Positions 12,817 to 16,861 of a stretch of DNA of 16,861 nucleotides are shown piece by piece. The translations under genes were made by a program, and so were the position numbers. The stretch lies in contig CANJCG010000024.1 in the NCBI GenBank assembly GCA_947472655.1, positions 1 to 16,861 on the forward strand, written 5' to 3'. The notes under the pieces are model-generated. The model searched no databases, had not been told where the DNA came from, and saw only the letters and a program-made list of their open reading frames with translations. Within the stretch, counting starts at the first letter, position 1, and each line of letters opens with the position of its first letter. The stretch comes from Actinomycetota bacterium. GTDB lineage: Bacteria; Actinomycetota; Actinomycetes; S36-B12.

Positions 12817-14430
12817 ATGCAAAAACTCAGCACGATTCATGCGAAACTACCACCCATGCCACAACCCACTGATTTCGGTCACCCACGCCGCTGGTTGGTA
12901 CTGGTCGTGCTCTGCCTCGTACTCATCACGATCACGATGCAGGTGTCTATCTTGAATACAGCTTTGCCCACTTTGGTGCGTGAATTAGGGGCCTCAGATG
13001 CACAGCTCCAGTGGATTGTTGATTCGTACATTGTTGTCCTTGCAGGTCTGACCCTGACAGGCGCAGCGGTAGGTGATAAATATGGTCGAAAGAAAGCCTT
13101 GATTCTTGGTCTGTCAATTACCGTTGCGACAGTTGCCGGAGCTTCTGTGGCGACAAATCCTGAGCAACTCATCATCTGGCGTGCCCTGATGGGAGTGGGT
13201 GCAGCGCTCACAATGCCTGCGACGTTGTCGATTTTGGTCGATGTTTTTCGTGAGGCTAATGAACGTCGCAAAGCTATTGCTTACTGGTCACTGATGAACG
13301 CGATCGGCTCTTTCATTGGCCCGATTACGGGTGGGCTGTTGCTCGCTTGGTTTAGTTGGCAGGCCTGTTTCGTCGTAAACTTGCCGATTCTGTTGGTGAC
13401 GATCGTGCTCTGTGCAATTTACGTACCCGAATCCAAGGATCCGTTTACCGCGAAGTTCGATCTATTAGGAGCGCTCTTCTCAACAGTTGCGCTAGCTACG
13501 TTTATCTGGTCTGTAATCGAAGGCCCTGGGCATGGTTGGACGAGTGTGCCCATCTTGTCTGGCTTCACGATTGCAATTCTGTTCGCGATGTTGTTCTTCT
13601 GGTGGGAAAACCACACAGAAAATCCGATGTTCGAATTGTCATTAATGAAGAGTCCTCAATTGAGTGCGGCAGCACTCACGTTGACTTTCGCGTTTATCGC
13701 GATGTCAGGTGCGATGTTCCTTGCGACTATCTCGTTGCAGCTGGTCAAGGGATATTCACCTCTACAAGCCGCAATCGCCACGTCGGGTCCGATTGTGCTG
13801 GTCAATATATTGATCGTGCCTCGTGCACCGTGGATCATGCAGCGTTTTGGTCTGCGCAAAACCATCGCATTTGGTACGGCGATGACGGGCGTTTCGGCTT
13901 TGTCAATGACGGTGACTACCACCACTTCGCCGTATTGGATGCTCGGCCTGGGTTTTGCGTTTATGGCCATGTCTTTCAGCATTTTCATGCCCGCAAGTAC
14001 AGAAGCGATGATGACTGCGGTCTCGCCAGAAAAGTCCGGCGGCGCGTCTGCGCTCAATCAGATCACCCGCCAGACAGGTCAAGCTTTAGGTATCGCACTG
14101 CTCGGTGGAATTGCAACCGTTGGTTTTCAGCAACGGTTTAGTCAAGACTCTTCAACTCTTACGAGTCTCACACCTGAGCAACTGCAAGGCGCAGATACGT
14201 CACTTTCAGCTGCAGTACAACTCGCCGACACGCTTCCCGATGATATTCACAATTCACTTATGGAAGTGGCTGGAGCCTCGTATATCTACGGCATGCGCAT
14301 CGCATTGATTCTTGCAGCGGTTCTGGCATTTATTGGCGCGATTTATGCAGTCAAAGCGATCCCATCGCGCATTAGTCATGCAGGTGATGAACAAAGAAAT
14401 ATGGATGAAGCTGAAAACGTAACGAAATAA
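12817..14430 (+). CDS. DHA2 (EmrB/QacA-type) MFS drug exporter
   Basis: This 537-residue membrane protein has the 14-helix plan of the DHA2 family of proton-driven exporters. The first helix carries NTALPTLVRELGAS, followed by WIVDSYIV and the loop motif GDKYGRKKA (86-94). The antiporter motif C appears as GSFIGPITGG in helix 5. These features mark the EmrB/QacA drug-exporter group; the substrate is unknown. The hydrophilic C-terminal tail is short. The ATG at 12817 has GGAG only 2 bases away, which is too close; an alternative ATG at 12856 has no ribosome site either. The start is therefore uncertain by 13 residues. An aldo/keto reductase gene follows 47 bases after the stop. Confidence 0.9.
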   Translation: MQKLSTIHAKLPPMPQPTDFGHPRRWLVLVVLCLVLITITMQVSILNTALPTLVRELGASDAQLQWIVDSYIVVLAGLTLTGAAVGDKYGRKKALILGLSITVATVAGASVATNPEQLIIWRALMGVGAALTMPATLSILVDVFREANERRKAIAYWSLMNAIGSFIGPITGGLLLAWFSWQACFVVNLPILLVTIVLCAIYVPESKDPFTAKFDLLGALFSTVALATFIWSVIEGPGHGWTSVPILSGFTIAILFAMLFFWWENHTENPMFELSLMKSPQLSAAALTLTFAFIAMSGAMFLATISLQLVKGYSPLQAAIATSGPIVLVNILIVPRAPWIMQRFGLRKTIAFGTAMTGVSALSMTVTTTTSPYWMLGLGFAFMAMSFSIFMPASTEAMMTAVSPEKSGGASALNQITRQTGQALGIALLGGIATVGFQQRFSQDSSTLTSLTPEQLQGADTSLSAAVQLADTLPDDIHNSLMEVAGASYIYGMRIALILAAVLAFIGAIYAVKAIPSRISHAGDEQRNMDEAENVTK

Positions 14431-14466
14431 GTCCAAAGCTTTGACAATACGTTGCAATGAGAATAG

Positions 14467-14472
14467 AAGGAG
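14467..14472 (+). promoter_or_regulatory. Ribosome site that fixes the aldo/keto reductase start
   Basis: AAGGAG lies 5 bases before the ATG at 14478. It decides for this start over the in-frame ATG at 14457, which has none. Confidence 0.7.
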
Positions 14473-14477
14473 CGAAG

Positions 14478-15449
14478 ATGCGCTACGCCAAGTTAGGTAA
14501 CTCAGGGCTGTCTGTTTCAAAGGTCTGCCTCGGTGCAATGAGCTTTGGCGATGCAAACAGTGGAACTCATGCCTGGACTCTTTCGGAGATAGACAGTCGG
14601 GAAATTATCAAGAATGCTCTTGATGCCGGAATTAATTTCTTCGATACCGCGAATGTGTATTCATCAGGAACGAGTGAAGAGATTCTTGGGCGGGCGCTGA
14701 AAGACTTTACAGATCGCGACAATGTGGTGCTTGCTACCAAAGTCAATGGACCAATGCGGTCAGATATCAATGCGGGCGGCCTTTCGCGTAAAGCAATTAT
14801 GACTGAAATCGATCACAGCCTTCGAAGACTGGGTACGGATTACGTTGATCTCTACCAAATTCACCGCTTTGACTCAAAGACACCAGTTGAAGAAACTATG
14901 GAGGCACTGCACGATGTTGTGAAAGCGGGCAAGGCACGTTACATAGGTGCATCGTCAATGTATGCATGGCAGTTCGCAAAGATGCAGTTCACTGCCGATC
15001 TCAATCATTGGACCCGATTCATTTCAATGCAGAATCATTACAACCTGCTGCACCGTGAAGAAGAGCGTGAGATGTTGCCGTTCTGTATAGATCAAGGAGT
15101 CGGCGTGATTCCCTGGAGTCCGTTGGCTCGAGGCCGACTCACGCGGCCGTGGGACACAGTGAGTGCCCGCAGCGAGACGGATGAATTTGGTCGGATGCTG
15201 TACCAAGACTCGGATCGGTTCATAGTCGAACGAGTAACCCAGGTTGCTGACGGTTTAGGTCTCCCCCCTGCACAAGTTGCTTTGGCCTGGGTGATGCAGC
15301 AGCCAGGTGTGACTTCACCGATTGTCGGGGTCACGAAGCCACAGCATCTCGTAGATGCGATCGCGGCAGTGGATGTGAAACTGTCGGCTGAAGAATCGGA
15401 ACTTTTAACAGAACCGTATACACCTAGGGATGTGGCCGGCTTTCGCTAA
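14478..15449 (+). CDS. Aldo/keto reductase (NADPH-dependent oxidoreductase)
   Basis: This 323-residue soluble TIM-barrel reductase opens with MRYAKLGNSGLSVSKVCLG, typical of the family. The tetrad is complete: Asp56 and Tyr61 in FDTANVYSSG, Lys88 in ATKVNG and His129 in YQIHRFD. The cofactor end has GVTKPQHL. It resembles the YajO/YdhF-like bacterial branch that reduces aldehydes or ketosugars; the exact substrate is unknown. It lies between two exporters and its stop overlaps the next start (TAATG), so it is co-translated with the second MFS gene. The position may suggest aldehyde or xenobiotic detoxification, but that is only context. Confidence 0.9.
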   Translation: MRYAKLGNSGLSVSKVCLGAMSFGDANSGTHAWTLSEIDSREIIKNALDAGINFFDTANVYSSGTSEEILGRALKDFTDRDNVVLATKVNGPMRSDINAGGLSRKAIMTEIDHSLRRLGTDYVDLYQIHRFDSKTPVEETMEALHDVVKAGKARYIGASSMYAWQFAKMQFTADLNHWTRFISMQNHYNLLHREEEREMLPFCIDQGVGVIPWSPLARGRLTRPWDTVSARSETDEFGRMLYQDSDRFIVERVTQVADGLGLPPAQVALAWVMQQPGVTSPIVGVTKPQHLVDAIAAVDVKLSAEESELLTEPYTPRDVAGFR

Positions 15450-16663
15450 TGGCGCGTGGAACATTCGCGGCTCTCGCGAATCCGAATTACCGTAAATTTT
15501 TCGCAGGGCAGGCAATCTCGCTCGTCGGCACCTGGATTCAATCCGTAGCAATTGCATGGCTGATTCTTGAGATTACAGGTTCACCTGCATCCATTGGTCT
15601 TGCAGTGGCGCTGCAGTTCTTGCCGGTTTTAGTTTTTGGTCCATACGGCGGGGTGATCGTTGATCGAGTGAATAAGCGAAATCTACTGATTGTGACTCAA
15701 GCACTCGCCGGAATCCAGGCAGGGCTTCTAGCAATATTGGTGCTGACAGATAGCGCAAATATTTTTTATGTCTTGGTTCTTTCGTTGTTTCTTGGATTCA
15801 TATATGTGTTTGATATGCCAGCGAGGGCGGCTTTTGTTCGCGAGATGGTTCCCGTTGAATTAGTTCGAAATGCCGTGAGTTTGAACTCCGTGGTTGTTAA
15901 CGGTGCCCGCGTCATTGGCCCAGCACTCTCGGGGATCCTCATTGCCACCATTGGCCTCGGTTGGTGTTTCGCCGCGAACGCAGCAAGTTTTATCGGAGTT
16001 ATCGCTGCTTATGGATTAATGAAAACGAGTGAACTCATAACTGTTGAACCAATAGAACGTGCGCCGGGACAGTTGCGTGAAGGCATGAAATATGTCTGGA
16101 AGAATCCAGAATTGCGTGTTCCGCTCATCATGATGGCGGTTGTTGGAACGCTCACCTACGAATTCAACGTGGTCCTGCCAGCTTTGGCGGCAGAGACCTT
16201 CCAAAGCGGGGCTCAAAGCCTGGGTTGGTTATCTGCTGCGATGGGCGTGGGCGCTGTTATCGGCGGTTTAATCAGTGCCACGCGTCATTCCAGTGGTGTC
16301 AAGGCCATTGCTGCTGCCTCGATTGTTTTTGGCTTCGCAGTGTTGTTGTCTGCTGTTATGCCAAATGTGCTGTGGAGCTGTGTCGCACTTATCCCTGTTG
16401 GCGCTGCAAGTATTTGGTTTACCACTGCAGGCAACAGTGCAATGCAGCTGCATACTGAACCGCATATGCGGGGGCGTGTTATGTCGTTGTGGACTGTTGC
16501 ATTCATTGGTAGCACGCCGGTGGGCGCGCCAATCGTTGGCTGGGTAGCTGAAACTGCTGGACCAAGATGGGCCCTAGGAGTTGGAGCAGCAGCAGCAGTT
16601 GGTGCGGGGCTTTACGGTGCTAAATGGGCTATACGGATGAACAAAAAATCTTTCGAGATCTAA
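15449..16663 (+). CDS. MFS transporter of the EntS/MFS_3 type
   Basis: This 404-residue protein has about 12 membrane helices. The start NPNYRKFFAGQAISLVGTWIQSVAIAWLILEITGSPASIGLA and the loop GGVIVDRVNKRNLL are those of the MFS_3 (EntS-like) family, whose members include the enterobactin exporter and macrolide exporters. The middle has PARAAFVREMVP and LNSVVVNGARVIGPALSG, also typical. The substrate cannot be assigned; there is no siderophore gene nearby. The ATG overlaps the stop of the aldo/keto reductase by one base, so the pair is translationally coupled. The 3' end overlaps the convergent permease gene by 4 bases. Confidence 0.9.
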   Translation: MARGTFAALANPNYRKFFAGQAISLVGTWIQSVAIAWLILEITGSPASIGLAVALQFLPVLVFGPYGGVIVDRVNKRNLLIVTQALAGIQAGLLAILVLTDSANIFYVLVLSLFLGFIYVFDMPARAAFVREMVPVELVRNAVSLNSVVVNGARVIGPALSGILIATIGLGWCFAANAASFIGVIAAYGLMKTSELITVEPIERAPGQLREGMKYVWKNPELRVPLIMMAVVGTLTYEFNVVLPALAAETFQSGAQSLGWLSAAMGVGAVIGGLISATRHSSGVKAIAAASIVFGFAVLLSAVMPNVLWSCVALIPVGAASIWFTTAGNSAMQLHTEPHMRGRVMSLWTVAFIGSTPVGAPIVGWVAETAGPRWALGVGAAAAVGAGLYGAKWAIRMNKKSFEI

Positions 16664-16861
16664 CTCGCTTCATCTTCGAGAGTGGCCACTACATCTGGTC
16701 GAACCGTGTGCCGAGCACTATTGGCTTCACCGATCGCAATGAACATTGCAGACACTGGAACTGCAAGAAGCGCGCCGGCAACTCCAAAGAGCGCGGCTCC
16801 CAACATCACGGAAGCAAAAGCAACCGCAGGGTGGACATTCACAGCGCGAGCGCTAATTTTC
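16660..16861 (-). CDS. AI-2E/PerM-family permease (partial, C-terminus only)
   Basis: The minus-strand frame is open to the right edge and ends at a TAG at 16660-16662, leaving the last 67 residues. The sequence VNVHPAVAFASVMLGAALFGVAGALLAVPVSAMF is the characteristic last helix-loop-helix of AI-2E_transport (PF01594) proteins, where a residue pair HP and a GxLFGxxGALLAVP motif are conserved. A charged tail of about 30 residues follows. The 5' part lies outside the window. A GTG at 16842 is in frame but is internal to the gene, not a start. The family is mixed: some members export AI-2, others are sodium/proton antiporters, so the function is open. Confidence 0.8.
   Translation of the reverse strand, partial: KISARAVNVHPAVAFASVMLGAALFGVAGALLAVPVSAMFIAIGEANSARHTVRPDVVATLEDEAS

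Noticed and set aside
13356..14141. A 261-codon open frame on the plus strand inside the DHA2 exporter
   Set aside because: It lies in another frame of a clearly conserved MFS gene, is rich in Cys, Arg and His as frame-shifted products are, and has no matching start signal.
14441..14469. TTGACA (14441-14446) as a -35 box for the aldo/keto reductase
   Set aside because: The hexamer is perfect, but at 17 bases the -10 would be TAGAAG, a poor match that overlaps the ribosome site. Co-transcription with the upstream exporter is as likely.

Overview
The window looks like chromosomal DNA from a free-living member of the Actinomycetota. It has intermediate GC and is gene-dense. The evidence for the phylum is a complete decaprenyl-phospho-arabinose (DPA) donor set (ubiA, dprE1, dprE2), a DevR/DosR-DevS/DosS-type two-component pair, and a fused CopD-CtaG membrane protein. 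All three closely resemble mycobacterial and actinobacterial families. The moderate GC, tight packing and lack of mobile DNA would fit a small-genome planktonic actinobacterium, but that is inference. I see no rRNA, tRNA, CRISPR array, insertion sequence, prophage or origin. The longest gene-free gap is about 163 bases (4546-4708), so no stretch over 300 bases lacks a gene.

Layout. Positions 1-1966 (minus strand) hold a secreted clan GH-A-type glycoside hydrolase cut by the left edge, preceded by a membrane-bound SpoIIE/RsbU-type phosphatase. Divergent from these is a GAF-GAF histidine kinase of the DevS/DosS type (2101-3804, plus). It converges on its likely partner, a DevR/DosR-type regulator (3874-4545, minus). 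Next come a nitrilase-superfamily amidohydrolase (4709-5509, plus) and, convergent to it, a tight minus-strand pair: CopD-CtaG (6251-8260) and an exported L,D-transpeptidase-like protein (5499-6248).

Positions 8399-11973 (plus) form a likely operon: a small DUF6069-like membrane protein, ubiA, dprE1 and dprE2. The three named enzymes make the arabinofuranose donor for cell-wall arabinan: UbiA makes decaprenyl-phosphoryl ribose, DprE1 oxidises it and DprE2 reduces it to the arabinose epimer. After a convergent FabG-like reductase (11993-12745, minus) comes a plus-strand run with a DHA2 drug exporter, an aldo/keto reductase and a second MFS exporter (12817-16663). The right edge cuts an AI-2E/PerM-family permease (minus).

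Themes are cell-envelope biosynthesis, respiratory or redox sensing with oxidase assembly, and efflux. The most notable points are an alanine at the benzothiazinone-target cysteine of DprE1, conserved heme-pocket and DNA-contact residues in the DevS/DevR-like pair, a long two-part dyad that could hide the ribosome site of copD-ctaG, a clustered inverted-repeat operator candidate in the phosphatase/kinase divergent region, and an unusual active-site substitution in the phosphatase. I do not see a clearly new multi-gene system; the region is mostly recognisable core functions with a few unusual details.
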